A stretch of DNA of 64,000 nt from Nostoc cf. commune SO-36 (GTDB lineage Bacteria; Cyanobacteriota; Cyanobacteriia; Cyanobacteriales; Nostocaceae). Shown piece by piece: positions 20,007-31,422 of the stretch (its first letter is position 1; each line of letters starts with the position of its first letter). The stretch lies in assembly GCF_023734775.1 (NCBI RefSeq), contig NZ_AP025732.1, positions 186,001-250,000 on the forward strand, given 5' to 3'. The translations under genes were made by a program, and so were the position numbers. Under the pieces are notes generated by a model that had not been told where the DNA came from, made no database searches, and worked only from the letters and a program-made list of their open reading frames with translations.

Positions 20007-20876
20007 TTAGAAAAAATTAGCAGTCAACCTTATAGATGCTGTATGGCTAGCTCCTGGTGCTAACACAGTCAAGTTATCACCAGTATTGAGAGAATTACGG
20101 GTGGCACTCCACGGTTCTAGACAGTAGAATTCTTTGCCTTTGACTGTCCAAAATACCAGGTAGGTAGAGAAATCATCATAATCCAAGGTGAGTTTTAACT
20201 TCCGGCTGCCATCTATCGCAGTGGCCGATTTACTCGTTAGCTGTCCAAAAGCAAAATCAATTTCATCACGGCTAAAGTCAAAAATTGCCATCAAAAGAGT
20301 GAAATTCCTTAGTTTGATTATCTTGATACTGCTTTGAAGGAATTTCAACCTCTAACTGAGTTTATCACCACACAGAAAGTAGGGATGGAAACCAGCCGAA
20401 AAAGGCATTGGTGTGGATGACAAGTTTTTATACTGCTGGCGGACTTCTAAGGTATTACCTTGAAGTTTGTAGGTAAAAGCCAGTTGAAAATCAAAAGGAT
20501 AAACTGCCTTAGTTTGCTCATTGCTATCAAGAACGACAGTGAGACTAGCTTTATCTCCAGTTTCTTGTTCTCTTACTTTCCAAGGCAATTCACGGGCAAA
20601 ACCGTGTTGTTTGAGAGTATATTGCTGCCCGTTGTGAGTGTAAGTATTATCTGGTAGATTGCCACAAATAGGAAACAAAATTGGATTCCCACCCCTGACA
20701 CTCAACTCAGGATGAGTAAAGCGTTCAGTGTCCAGGTAGAAAATTTCTTGTCCTTGAATGCGCCAACGGGTGATGATACCGCCGCGTTCGGGTACGACTT
20801 CCAATTGAGAACTAGCGGCTTCATCAGAAAGAATATAGGTCTTGTATTGTTGCTGTTGAACTGCAATGCTAAACAC
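20007..20876 (-). pseudogene. Aldose 1-epimerase family protein, two compensating frameshifts
   Basis: The N-terminal 174 residues (20352-20876) include VVPERGGIITRWRIQGQEIFYLD, RGGNPILFPICGNLPDN and AGFHPYFLCGDK, the galactose mutarotase fold. One A missing near 20357 (GATAAACTC for GATAAAACTC) brings a TAG; reading on in the shifted frame gives QLEVEIPSKQYQDNQTKEFHSFDGNF, and one extra T in a T5 run near 20283 returns to the original frame for FDFSRDEIDFAFGQL to the end (LTANFF). The two pieces are therefore in the same frame around a 70-base shifted stretch. Homopolymer indels that cancel strongly suggest base-calling error. Predicted role: anomer interconversion of a hexose or hexose 6-phosphate. 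Confidence 0.8.
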
Positions 20877-20964
20877 AAATTTTAGTCCTGGGTATAGGGA
20901 TAGTTAGGAGTTGTGAGTTAGGAGTTAACAATTTATAACTTCTAACTCCTAACTCCTAACTTTG

Positions 20965-21927
20965 TTATTCGTCTTCTGCAAACACAAAACGATATAACTC
21001 GCTAGGGTCTGGTTCGGGGCTGCTTTCGGCGAACTTAACCGCTTCGTCGATTACATCCTGAATTTTACGATCAATGGCTTTGATTTCTCCCTCATCCGCT
21101 AAATTTTGCTCCACCAAATAAGCTGCCAACTTCTTAATTGGGTCACGGGCGAACCAAAATTCTTTCTCCGCCTTGCTTCGCATTTCATCTGGGTCAGCCA
21201 AGGAGTGACCACGGAAGCGGTAAGTAAGCGCCTCAATTAATGTTGGCCCCTCACCTGCACGGGCACGGGCTACAGCTTCTTGGGCCACGGCTCGAACTGC
21301 TAGTACATCCATGCCATCTACTTCCACGCCTACCATGTTAAATGCACTAGCTTTTTTATAAATCTCTGGCTGAGAAGTGGCTCGTTCGTGAGACATCCCA
21401 ATGGCCCACTTATTATTTTCGACTACAAAAAGAATGGGCAGTTTCCATAGGGCTGCCATATTTAGCGTCTCGAAAAACTGACCGTTATTAGCTGCACCGT
21501 CGCCAAAAAAGCAAGCCGTTACTTGGTCAGCATTTTTATCTCCTAAGACTTCGCGGCGGTACTTGCTTTGAAAAGCTGCTCCAGCTGCTACAGGAATTCC
21601 CTCAGCCACAAAAGCATAGCCACCCAGCAAGCGATGTTCAGCAGAAAACATGTGCATGGAACCACCGCGCCCTTTGCTGCAAACCTGTAGCTTGCCAAAT
21701 AATTCTGCCATTACCTCTCTTGCTGGTACTCCCGCACTGAGAGCATGAACGTGGTCGCGGTAAGTACTACAAACGTAATCTTCACCCGGTCGCATTGACT
21801 GCACAACACCACTGCAAACGGCTTCTTGACCGTTGTACAAATGGACAAAACCAAACATTTTGCCTCTGTAGTACATTTCAGCGCACTTGTCTTCAAACAA
21901 GCGCCCTAATACCATGTCCTCATACAA
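20965..21927 (-). CDS. pdhA: Pyruvate dehydrogenase E1 component, alpha subunit
   Basis: E1-alpha of the pyruvate dehydrogenase complex, which decarboxylates pyruvate with thiamine diphosphate. Motifs: [26 protein letters not shown], the ThDP-binding [31 protein letters not shown] and the phosphorylation-loop-like [16 protein letters not shown]. The visible frame opens at TTG 21927 (YEDMVLGRL), but the conserved cyanobacterial N-terminus MVQERTLPTFNP...[11 protein letters not shown] is encoded just upstream from ATG 22000, separated by one extra A near 21985 (CGTAACTTT for CGTACTTT). The real gene is therefore 20965-22000 with either a sequencing error or a +1 frameshift. The E1-beta and E2 genes are not nearby, as is usual in cyanobacteria. 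Confidence 0.92.
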   Translation of the reverse strand: MYEDMVLGRLFEDKCAEMYYRGKMFGFVHLYNGQEAVCSGVVQSMRPGEDYVCSTYRDHVHALSAGVPAREVMAELFGKLQVCSKGRGGSMHMFSAEHRLLGGYAFVAEGIPVAAGAAFQSKYRREVLGDKNADQVTACFFGDGAANNGQFFETLNMAALWKLPILFVVENNKWAIGMSHERATSQPEIYKKASAFNMVGVEVDGMDVLAVRAVAQEAVARARAGEGPTLIEALTYRFRGHSLADPDEMRSKAEKEFWFARDPIKKLAAYLVEQNLADEGEIKAIDRKIQDVIDEAVKFAESSPEPDPSELYRFVFAEDE

Positions 21928-22000
21928 CCGTAACCCTTCTTCCTTAGTAATGTGCGTAGTAGCAGGATTAAAAGTGGGTAAAGTTACGCTCTTGAACCAT

Positions 22001-22764
22001 TATTTTTGAGTATCCCTGTTGTACAAGTTAAAAGTTACGGTCTTAAATAAGTTGGTCTGATAACACTTCAGCTTTTAACAGGCTAGCGTTTGCATGACTC
22101 AACAATCAAACTTTATTTATGCACCAAAAAAGGGTCTTAGGGAATAGCTGAATTTTTAATTGCTAGTTTTTAGCTTTTCAGTCCATGTCCCGTGAGGATT
22201 TGACTTTAACGGCAATATCTGCTGTTTTGAGTCTTTCTCTCACTATTCCCCTTCATAGACTAGCAATCAAGATATACTGCTTTCTGCATATCCATTAACA
22301 ATTTAAAAAAAGGAGGCAAAAATCCATATACCTAAATAGGTAATTGTAATTAAAGGTTAATTATGATATGATTTTTTCCTCTAGTTATCATGGTCAATCC
22401 CCAATAGTAGTATTTTTGTTACTTTCTGGTGGGAAAGTCCCAAAAAAATCAATCATCAATAGATTCTTCCAACCACAACAATTATGCCGTAATTAAAAAC
22501 GGTAGTTGTGGTTTGTGCTATCGAAGGCTGATAATAGTTGTGTTAAACAAAAATACTAAGAATTAAGACAAAAAATTGAGCCTTTCTAGGCGAAAGCAAA
22601 AAATTAATACTAGAATGTGACTCAAAATTTCGGGAAGGTACAAAACAAGTTGTTGCAATATACACTTGTAGAGTAAATTCTATACGGCATTGTTATGGCA
22701 CGGTTTTACAGGCCTGGAACGCTCTAGGTGAATTATGTTGATCACGGTGCAGGGGAAGTAGGCT
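22001..22764. other. Long intergenic region between divergent pdhA and ftn2
   Basis: 760 bases holding the two divergent promoters. An inverted motif at 22482-22510 (CACAACAATTATGCCG ... CGGTAGTTGTG) could form a hairpin. A GGAGG-like sequence near 22312 is not followed by a usable ORF. Nothing else recognised. Confidence 0.4.
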
Positions 22765-25052
22765 GTGCGAATTCCGCTAGATTACTACCGAATTTTAGGA
22801 CTACCGTTAGCGGCAAGTGAAGAACAATTGCGGCAGGCATATAGCGATCGCATTGTACAATTGCCTCGACGTGAGTATTCTCAGGCAGCAATTTCTTCTC
22901 GTAAACAACTCATAGAAGAAGCTTACGTGGTTTTATCAGATCCAAAACAACGCAGTACCTACGATCATCTCTATCTTGCCCACGCCTATGACCCTGATAA
23001 CCTTGCTGCTGCCGCAGTAGCAAAGGAAAATCGTCCAGAAAGCACCAAAAGGGGTAGCGACATTCAGAGTCTAGGTATCGATATTACCCAAGACGAATTA
23101 GTTGGTGCTTTATTGATTTTGCAAGAGTTGGGGGAATACGAACTTGTATTGAAACTAGGTCGTCCCTACCTGGTAAATAAAAATGGTGCTACAAGTGCAA
23201 GAAAGGGCAATAATTTAGCAGACGAAGAAATACACCAAAGTGCTGAACATCCAGATGTTGTCCTCACTGTTGCCCTTGCCTGTCTAGAATTAGGTCGTGA
23301 ACAGTGGCAGCAAGGTCACTATGAAAATGCCGCCATATCCCTAGAAACTGGTCAAGAACTGCTAGTACGCGAAGGGTTGTTTTCTAGTGTACAGGCAGAA
23401 ATTCAGGCTGATCTTTACAAATTGCGACCATATCGAATTTTGGAGTTGTTGGCATTACCTCAAGAAAAGACTGCCGAACGAAACCAAGGCTTGGAATTAT
23501 TGCAAAATCTCTTAGAAGATCGTGGCGGGATTGATGGCACAAACAATGACGACTCTGGTTTAAATATAGATGACTTTCTGCGATTTATCCAGCAGTACGC
23601 ACCCATTTAACAGTCGCGGAACAGCACAAGTTATTTGAAGCTCAAAGCAAACGCAATTCTGCTGTTGCCACTTACTTGGCTGTTTATGCCTTGATAGCAC
23701 GGGGATTTGCTCAACGGCAACCTGCTTTAATTCGTCAAGCAAGGCAAATGCTTATGCGTCTGGGCAAGCGTCAAGATGTACATTTAGAACAGTCGCTATG
23801 TGCATTACTCTTGGGACAAACTGAAGAAGCAACTCGTGTTTTAGAACTTAGTCAAGAATACGAAGCTTTAGCTTTTATTCGGGAAAAATCTCAAGACTCT
23901 CCAGATTTGTTACCGGGGTTGTGTCTATATGCAGAACAGTGGTTGCAACACGAAGTATTTCCCCATTTTCGAGATTTAGCAAACCAACAAGCCTTTCTAA
24001 AAGATTACTTTGCTAATCAACAGGTGCAAGCTTATTTAGAAGCACTGCCAACGGATGCAGAAACAACTAATGAATGGGCTGTAGTTAATACCCAATATTT
24101 TCCGCAGGCGAAGACAAAGAATTCTCCTTTTCTTAACAATTCAGCTAGGACTACAGGGCAATCTAACAACAGCAGAACACCTGACCTAGATTTGCCAGAA
24201 ACACCCGAATATTCAAACTTCTCACCACCAATATGGAATTCATCTGAGAGTGTAAAATCAGATGTTCCTGCTGCCGAACGGATGAGCAGAGGCACTAATC
24301 AGCATTTAAATGGTTCAGGTAAAACGGTCGCACCCGGCCATAACCAAAAGCGTCGGCGGAGAAAACCTACTCCATCTGCTAGCCGAGAGCGTATACCAGA
24401 TAATCGTCCTCATTCTCGTCGTCCCCGACGGCGGCGAACTTTTGCTAACACCATCGAAGGGAAAACACGGCTGGTATGGAGAGTGTTTATTTCTTTGGTT
24501 AGTCTATTAGTTTTCTGGGTGTTAGTTACAACAACTTTTGGATGGTTAAAAAATCTGTTTTTTCCTACGTCAACTCCGCGTGGTTCAGAGTTGTTTATAC
24601 AGATAAATCAACCACCAATATCTATTCCTGATCCAAATGGTAAACCACAAGCAACAGATGGGCCTTTAACAAATGCAACGGCAGAGGAAGTTATTCGGAC
24701 TTGGTTCTCGATCAAAGCCGCAGCTTTAGGGCCCAATCATGAGATTAATAATTTAGATCAGATTTTAACTGGTTCAGCTTTATCTCAATGGCGGCTGATT
24801 GCTCAACAGTATCGGTCAGACAATCGCTACGGCAAGTATGACCATAGCTTGAAGATAGAATCTGTTGAGAAAATTGATTTATTTGCAGATCGTGCCGCAG
24901 TGCAAGCTACGGTTAAGGAAGTGGCACAGTTCTATGAAAATGGTCAGTTTCAAAGGTCTTCTAACGATAATTTGCGAGTTCGGTATGATTTGATTAGAGA
25001 ACGAGGTAAATGGCGTATTCAGAGTACATCTGTTGTGAATCAGATAATCTAA
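22765..25052 (+). pseudogene. ftn2: Cell division protein Ftn2/ZipN (ARC6 homologue), one frameshift
   Basis: GTG 22765 starts MRIPLDYYRILGLPLAA, a J-like domain (EEAYVVLSDPKQRSTYDHLYLAHAYD), followed by a helical repeat region. After DDFLRFIQQ the frame is lost (stop at 23610); adding one T near 23598 gives LRTHLTVAEQHKLFEAQSKRNSAVATYLAVYALIARGFAQRQP and continues in the second frame. That part has an Arg-rich stretch (RRRRKPTPSASRERIP), one transmembrane helix (VFISLVSLLVFWVLVTTTFGW) and the C-terminal IMS/DUF4101 domain (AEEVIRTWFSIKAAALGPNHEI ... SVVNQII). Ftn2/ZipN is a central, essential cyanobacterial divisome protein that anchors FtsZ at the membrane, so a real null is unlikely and a missing base is the simpler view. 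Confidence 0.88.
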
Positions 25053-25063
25053 TCAGATAAAAC

Positions 25064-25096
25064 CAATTCGCAATTCGCAATTCGCAATTCGCAATT
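25064..25096. repeat. Heptamer tandem repeat CAATTCG (STRR)
   Basis: Nearly five tandem copies of CAATTCG immediately after the ftn2 stop codon, of the short tandem heptamer class found throughout Nostocales. Confidence 0.85.
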
Positions 25097-25103
25097 AATT
25101 CAG

Positions 25104-25128
25104 CCACCCACAAGGGGTGGGGTTTTTA
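25104..25128 (+). terminator. Rho-independent terminator of ftn2
   Basis: CCACCC pairs with GGGTGG around ACAAG, followed by GGTTTTT. It sits 50 bases after the ftn2 stop. The rest of the gap to 25549 is AT-rich with no recognised element. Confidence 0.75.
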
Positions 25129-25549
25129 CCTACCTTGAGAAAACTTGGATTTTTTCGCCCACCAGGGGCGAGGTTTTGAACCTAGCTTTTTCTGATAAAG
25201 TGGAACTATTAAAACCCTTAGCTGCATAGCAGCTTAAACAGTTTTGATTTTCCTTTTTTACCCCAGTTTTCCTTCTTAACACTCGTAAACTAAAACCACT
25301 CTCATCCCAAAACCATATTTGATAAAGCTTTTGACAATTTACCGTATCTTTTTTTACATTTAATCACCCGTAACCTAAAAATTTAAATTTTGCTGAGAAA
25401 TCTGTAAGAAGTTTCTAAGGAAAATCTTAGTTTTTTAGAGATCAATCCTTATCTATTCATAATTCTTAGATGAATTATTTAAGCAATAATCAGTTTAAAG
25501 TTCAAGCCAAGAGCTATATTGCTAATTGATGCACTGAGGAATTGAAATC

Positions 25550-26080
25550 ATGAAATTAAGATATTTATTAATACTGGGCTTGTCTTCTCTTGTCATGGTT
25601 GGCTGCGTCCGCGAAGTATCAAAGAACCAGGCTAATGAAAGTCCTATAGCTGTGAATGCCTCTGTTCCCGTGTCTTCAACTCAGGCGAAACCGTTAGCCA
25701 AGTCAGCACAATCTCCAGATTCAACTGCTATGAATTCAGGTACATTTGTTTCTGGAGAACATACAACTCAAGGGAAAGTTCGTATTACCACTAAAGACGG
25801 CAAATCATTTCTAGAGCTTGATGAGTCATTTAAGACTTCTGAATCAGGGCCAGATTTAGTAGTAATTTTACATCGTTCAGATAACGTAACTAATTCAACT
25901 AAGCCACCATCATATCCTTTAAAAAACGGAGATTATTTTATCCTAGCTCCGTTGCAAAAATATAGTGGCGCTCAAACATATTCTATTCCGCAAAACATCA
26001 ATTTAGCAGACTACAAATCCATCGCTATCTGGTGTCGCAAGTTTAATGCTACTTTTGGCGCTGCCAGTTTGAGTCAGTAA
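25550..26080 (+). CDS. DM13-domain lipoprotein
   Basis: A 176-residue lipoprotein: the signal peptide ends at a lipobox VMVGC (Cys near residue 19), followed by a Ser/Ala-rich linker and a DM13 domain from about residue 65 (SGTFVSGEHTTQGKVRI ... SGPDLVVILHRSDNVT ... YKSIAIWCRKFNATFGAASL). The conserved Cys in IWCRKFN is the hallmark of DM13, a domain proposed to act in electron transfer or redox reactions at the envelope. ATG 25550 has GAGGAATTG upstream. Confidence 0.85.
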   Translation: MKLRYLLILGLSSLVMVGCVREVSKNQANESPIAVNASVPVSSTQAKPLAKSAQSPDSTAMNSGTFVSGEHTTQGKVRITTKDGKSFLELDESFKTSESGPDLVVILHRSDNVTNSTKPPSYPLKNGDYFILAPLQKYSGAQTYSIPQNINLADYKSIAIWCRKFNATFGAASLSQ

Positions 26081-26123
26081 ATATTAACCAAGAACTTAAA
26101 AATCAATCATCAGGAGAAACTTT

Positions 26124-26174
26124 ATGAAACTAGAAGGAAAAGTTGCCCTAGTAACTGGGAATTCCAGAAAGTGA
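26124..26174 (+). pseudogene. N-terminal remnant of a short-chain dehydrogenase (SDR)
   Basis: A good Shine-Dalgarno (CAGGAG) precedes ATG 26124, which encodes MKLEGKVALVTGNSRK and stops. This is the start of a classical SDR (beta-1 strand and TGxxxG loop), and nothing resembling the rest of an SDR follows. It is a deletion remnant upstream of the amylase gene. Confidence 0.65.
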
Positions 26175-26376
26175 CAGAAGAGGGGTATGTGCGAGGAGGA
26201 TTACAATTTAACTACGTGAGTTCAACGAAGCTACAAAATATATACTTATTTCTTGCTCCCTATTTTCTTAAGTATTTCTTCCAGATTTTCGGAACTAAAT
26301 CGCATGAAAAATTCCGAATTGCCAGCAATATCCACTGTAGCTTTATCAAAGGTGATATTTACAGGCATAACGATAT

Positions 26377-27855
<1,479 letters not shown>

Positions 27856-27896
27856 AAAATACCGAAATTTACAGAGATTGATACGAAATTTAACTA

Positions 27897-27938
27897 CGCT
27901 CATGAATAGATTTGTTGCACAAATACTATTCATGAGCG
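27897..27938. repeat. Near-perfect 42-bp palindrome
   Basis: CGCTCATGAATAG at 27897-27909 is complementary to CTATTCATGAGCG at 27926-27938, and the inner ATTTGT/ACAAAT also pairs around a TGC loop, with a single A bulge. It lies 42 bases after the amylase stop. There is no T-run, so it may be a processing site, a protein-binding site or a repeat rather than a classic terminator. Confidence 0.75.
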
Positions 27939-28041
27939 CATAGACACTGATACTATTGGCGAAAGTGTTACAAAAGCACATACATAAGTATTACGATTAA
28001 AAGATGCAACAACAGATTGAAGGTTTGAGCTTAAGTAATAC

Positions 28042-28326
28042 TTGTATTTACGAATATATAGTAGATTCGCCAACAGTATCAGCAGTCGAATAGAAACTTA
28101 CTCTCAGGAATTGATTAGCCGACCGATAGTCCGAGAGTACACCGTTAGAGCGCACAAGCGGGAAATTCATACTCGCGTTTTTAACTTTGTATGTAAGCAG
28201 TGTGAGCAACTGACTCAAAGAGAAACCTTTGCTGTCCAACCGCTCTACTGTGAGCAATACCGTCCACCACAAGCACCCAAGCAATCGAAAATAGTCCTTA
28301 TATCTATTCTTAATAATTTGGCATAA
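28042..28326 (+). CDS. Possible small zinc-ribbon-like protein
   Basis: An open frame from TTG 28042 to TAA 28326 (94 residues; true start uncertain). The middle reads [44 protein letters not shown], which looks like a C-x2-C ... C-x2-C ribbon whose last Cys is Tyr here. The product is basic overall. The antisense frame over the same bases is also open and one of the two must be chance; the cysteine pattern favours the plus strand. The rest of the gap 27856-28041 holds the palindrome. Confidence 0.4.
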   Translation: MYLRIYSRFANSISSRIETYSQELISRPIVREYTVRAHKREIHTRVFNFVCKQCEQLTQRETFAVQPLYCEQYRPPQAPKQSKIVLISILNNLA

Positions 28327-28387
28327 CAAGTACTGAAGAGCAAAAAATATAGTATTATCTATTTTTTAATACAGAAATATTATCACA

Positions 28388-29089
28388 ATGCGGATTTTGG
28401 TGGTCGAAGATGATGTTCAGCTAGCAGAGATGCTGATGGAAGCCCTGACTGACCGTCAATATGTGGTAGATATAGCCCAAGATGGAGAGGAAGCATGGGA
28501 TTGCATCAAAGTGCTGGAATATGATTTGGTGGTGCTAGATATTACCTTACCCAAGTTAGATGGTGTAAGTTTTTGTCAACGCTTGCGATCGCCTACATCA
28601 AGGCATAGTTTATCACGCAACATTACAATACCTGTACTCATGTTAACAGCACGCGATACCCTTGGTGACAAAATTACCGGGTTGGATGCTGGGGCAGATG
28701 ATTATATGGTTAAACCTTTTGAAATGCCAGAGCTAATGGCCCGTGTTCGCGCACTCTTGCGCCGCAATAGTGCCGCAACATCTTCTTCAGATTTTGGTTG
28801 GGGTAGTTTGCGTTTAAATTCCAGCACTTATGAAGTCACATACGCTGACCACCCTTTACATCTAACACCTAAAGAATTTGCTCTTTTAGAACTAATGGTT
28901 TCTAGCGGTCGGCGGGTGCTAAGTCGAGCCGGAATTATTGAGCGCATTTGGTCACTTGACGACCCTCCGAGCGAAGAAACTGTTAAGTCTCACATTAAAA
29001 GTTTACGGTATAAACTTAAAGACATAGGTGCTGCCGATGATTTTATTGAGACAGTTCATGGATTGGGCTATCGCTTAAAGCAGCTTTAG
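28388..29089 (+). CDS. OmpR/PhoB-type response regulator
   Basis: A 233-residue two-component regulator: receiver domain 1-120 with phospho-acceptor Asp51 (VVLDITLPKLDG), Thr and Lys switch residues (LMLTARD; MVKPF), and a C-terminal winged-helix DNA-binding domain (LTPKEFALLELMVSSGRRVLSRAGIIERIWS ... VHGLGYRLKQL). No kinase gene is adjacent, so it is an orphan here. It is closely similar in its first 230 residues to the multidomain regulator at 42688-44520. ATG 28388. Confidence 0.93.
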   Translation: MRILVVEDDVQLAEMLMEALTDRQYVVDIAQDGEEAWDCIKVLEYDLVVLDITLPKLDGVSFCQRLRSPTSRHSLSRNITIPVLMLTARDTLGDKITGLDAGADDYMVKPFEMPELMARVRALLRRNSAATSSSDFGWGSLRLNSSTYEVTYADHPLHLTPKEFALLELMVSSGRRVLSRAGIIERIWSLDDPPSEETVKSHIKSLRYKLKDIGAADDFIETVHGLGYRLKQL

Positions 29090-29250
29090 AAAACTAACCG
29101 ATTTCTACCTTATATTTGCCCTTTATCTCCACAACTCATTGTTATATTTCAATTACATTACTGAAATTAACCTCTTCTTTTACATTAGAACACTATTATT
29201 CTTCAAATCAATTTAACTATTGGTTTGGAGAATTTTAATTTTTATCTAAA

Positions 29251-29479
29251 CAGAATTCAGGAGTCAGGAGTCAGAAAACAGGTATGAATTCTGTACGAGT
29301 GGCGGATAGCGTAGCGTTAGCGAGTATTTTCGAGTCGCGTCTGAATAAACGGGTTTAAAATCCCCACCAAATTTTCAATTGGTGGTCTTAAAGATGCTCG
29401 ATAGCACAGCGTTAGCGAGTCCGCGTTCGCGCAGCGTCTCGTAGAGAGCGTCTTGATTCTGACTCCTGAATTCTTCTTC
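29251..29479 (+). mobile_element. MITE-like element (copy 1), no transposase
   Basis: Bounded by GAATTCAGGAGTCAG at the left and CTGACTCCTGAATTC at the right (15-bp inverted ends). The inside has GC-rich REP-like motifs (GCGTAGCGTTAGCGAGT; GCGCAGCGTCTCGTAGAGAGCG) and a central hairpin CCACCAAATTTTCAATTGGTGG. A longer, related copy in the opposite orientation is at 61320-61620. It carries no coding capacity, so it would need a transposase in trans. It fills much of the gap 29090-29589. Confidence 0.7.
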
Positions 29480-29589
29480 AAGAGTAACCGATTTCTCACC
29501 GATATTTAACCGAGATTTCAACTTCTAAAATGTAGCATCTTGGAACGAAAGCATTTTGTTAAGTTTATTTCAGTTTTAAGGAAATTTTT

Positions 29590-29811
29590 ATGCCCCGTTT
29601 TCCAATAAATATTTCCAATATTGTTATTACCAATAAAGAGTATCGCAAGCTTAGAGCTTATGCAGTATATCATCAAATATCAATTGATGAAGCAATACGA
29701 TTATTAATTGATTCTCTTCCAGAATGCTCTCAAAATAACAAAGAATTAAGTATAAGCCATTCGGTTATCTTTCCTAGAAGGTTTTTACACGTTTCTTTCG
29801 ATGATAGGTAA
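29590..29811 (+). CDS. Small protein with ribbon-helix-helix-like segment
   Basis: A 73-residue protein from ATG 29590 with AAGGAAA upstream. The sequence ISNIVITNKEYRKLRAYAVYHQISIDEAIRLLIDSL resembles a CopG/ribbon-helix-helix fold (a short strand then two helices), as in antitoxins or small regulators. No toxin partner is present. It ends 51 bases before the sucrose-phosphate synthase gene. The assignment is a fold guess only. Confidence 0.5.
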   Translation: MPRFPINISNIVITNKEYRKLRAYAVYHQISIDEAIRLLIDSLPECSQNNKELSISHSVIFPRRFLHVSFDDR

Positions 29812-29862
29812 CTTAATAAATAATTTTTCCTCCAAGTTACCTAGTTGTGAATTTTTGTACTA

Positions 29863-31317
29863 GTGAATTTTGATTATGAATACTTTGCTTCTTTAAATTT
29901 AGTTAAGTCTCTAGAAAATTCTGCTTCAGAAACACCAAATTCTCAACCCATTTATGCCCTAATTTCAGTTCATGGCGACCCGACAGCTGAAATTGGTAGA
30001 GAAGGGGCAGGTGGTCAAAATGTCTACGTGCGAGAATTAGGGTTAGCATTAGCAAAACGTGGTTGTCAGGTTGATATGTTTACCCGACGCGAACACCCCA
30101 ATCAAGAAGAAATTGTGGAATTAGCACCAGGGTGTCGCACAATTCGTTTAAATGCTGGGCCAGCAGAATTCATTACTAGAAACGATTTATTTGAATATTT
30201 ACCAGAATTTGTAGAAGCTTGGCTGAATTTTCAAAAGCGAACAGGACGCAGCTATGCGTTGATTCACACTAATTATTGGCTTTCTGCTTGGGTAGGATTG
30301 GAACTTAAATCTCGATTGGGACTACCTCAAGTTCATACCTATCATTCTATAGGGGCAGTTAAATACGGTAATATGGAAAATCCGCCGCAGATTACTGCCA
30401 TTCGTAATTGTGTGGAGAGGGCAATTTTAGAACAAGCAGATTATGTAATATCCACCAGCCCTCAAGAAGCGGAAGATTTACGTCAGTTAATTTCGCAACA
30501 TGGACGTATTAAAGTTATTCCCTGCGGAATTAATACTGAACACTTTGGTTCTGTCAGTAAAGAAGTTGCTCGCCAACAGTTGGGAATTGCTTCAGATTCT
30601 CAGATAATCTTGTATGTAGGACGTTTTGACCCCCGCAAGGGAGTTGAAATCTTAGTAAGAGCTTGCGCCAATTTGCTTTCAGGATTTCAACTTTATCTAG
30701 TTGGTGGTAGCCGTGAAGATGGAGCAGACTTTCAAGAACAACTACGCATTCAAGCTTTGGTGAAAGAACTGGGATTGGAAGCAGTTACAGTTTTCACCGG
30801 ACGCATTTCTCAAGCGCTGTTACCTGCTTATTACGCCGCAGGGGATATCTGCGTTGTACCGAGTTACTACGAACCTTTTGGCTTAGTTGCAATTGAAGCA
30901 ATGGCAGCAGGAACGCCTGTAATTGCTAGTAATGTGGGAGGATTGCAGCATACGGTTGTGCATGGTGAAACTGGACTTTTGGTTCCTCCTCGTGATTCTA
31001 CAGCATTGGCGATCGCTATTCATAGCGTATTACAAAACCCGACTCTAAAACAAAGCTATGGCAATGCTGCACAAAATTGGGTTCAGTCTCGTTTTAGCAC
31101 TCAGGGAGTTGCTGCCCAAGTTCACGAACTCTATCAATCTTTAACACTTGATACATTTGTTCAAGAAATTATTCGAACTAAAAAGTTAACTCCAGATTTG
31201 GAAAAGCAAATCCAAACTTTGTTAAAGTCAAAAGCTTTAAAATCTAGTGAAATTAAATCTCTAGAAAAATTGATTGACTCCTTTGATAACGGTATTGTGC
31301 AGTGGGCAACCAGTTAA
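29863..31317 (+). CDS. GT4 glycosyltransferase, probable sucrose-phosphate synthase
   Basis: A 484-residue GT4 enzyme, GTG start 29863. Early motifs ISVHGDPTAEIGREGAGGQNVYVRELGLALAKRG and the donor-site YVGRFDPRKGVEIL and EPFGLVAIEAMAAGTPVIASNVGG (E-x7-E) fit sucrose-phosphate or sucrose synthases. The N-terminal regulatory domain of plant-type sucrose synthase is absent, as in minimal cyanobacterial SPS. The next gene is a sucrose-phosphate phosphatase-like HAD protein, which supports sucrose synthesis from UDP/ADP-glucose and fructose 6-phosphate, a common osmolyte route in Nostocales. The last 60 residues are a Lys-rich extension (FVQEIIRTKKLTPDLEKQIQ). Alternative: another GT4 sugar transferase. 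Confidence 0.75.
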   Translation: MNFDYEYFASLNLVKSLENSASETPNSQPIYALISVHGDPTAEIGREGAGGQNVYVRELGLALAKRGCQVDMFTRREHPNQEEIVELAPGCRTIRLNAGPAEFITRNDLFEYLPEFVEAWLNFQKRTGRSYALIHTNYWLSAWVGLELKSRLGLPQVHTYHSIGAVKYGNMENPPQITAIRNCVERAILEQADYVISTSPQEAEDLRQLISQHGRIKVIPCGINTEHFGSVSKEVARQQLGIASDSQIILYVGRFDPRKGVEILVRACANLLSGFQLYLVGGSREDGADFQEQLRIQALVKELGLEAVTVFTGRISQALLPAYYAAGDICVVPSYYEPFGLVAIEAMAAGTPVIASNVGGLQHTVVHGETGLLVPPRDSTALAIAIHSVLQNPTLKQSYGNAAQNWVQSRFSTQGVAAQVHELYQSLTLDTFVQEIIRTKKLTPDLEKQIQTLLKSKALKSSEIKSLEKLIDSFDNGIVQWATS

Positions 31318-31422
31318 ATGAAATCATATTCCCTACAGAATCACATTCTAGCCGCTTTTCTCAACTGCATATTTTGAAAATTTCCGATCAAGACTGTACT
31401 GTTTTAGTGAGAACAAGCAAAT

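Noticed and set aside
25064-25096. CRISPR-like repeat array
   Set aside because: Pure 7-bp tandem repeat without spacers. No CRISPR array was seen in the window.
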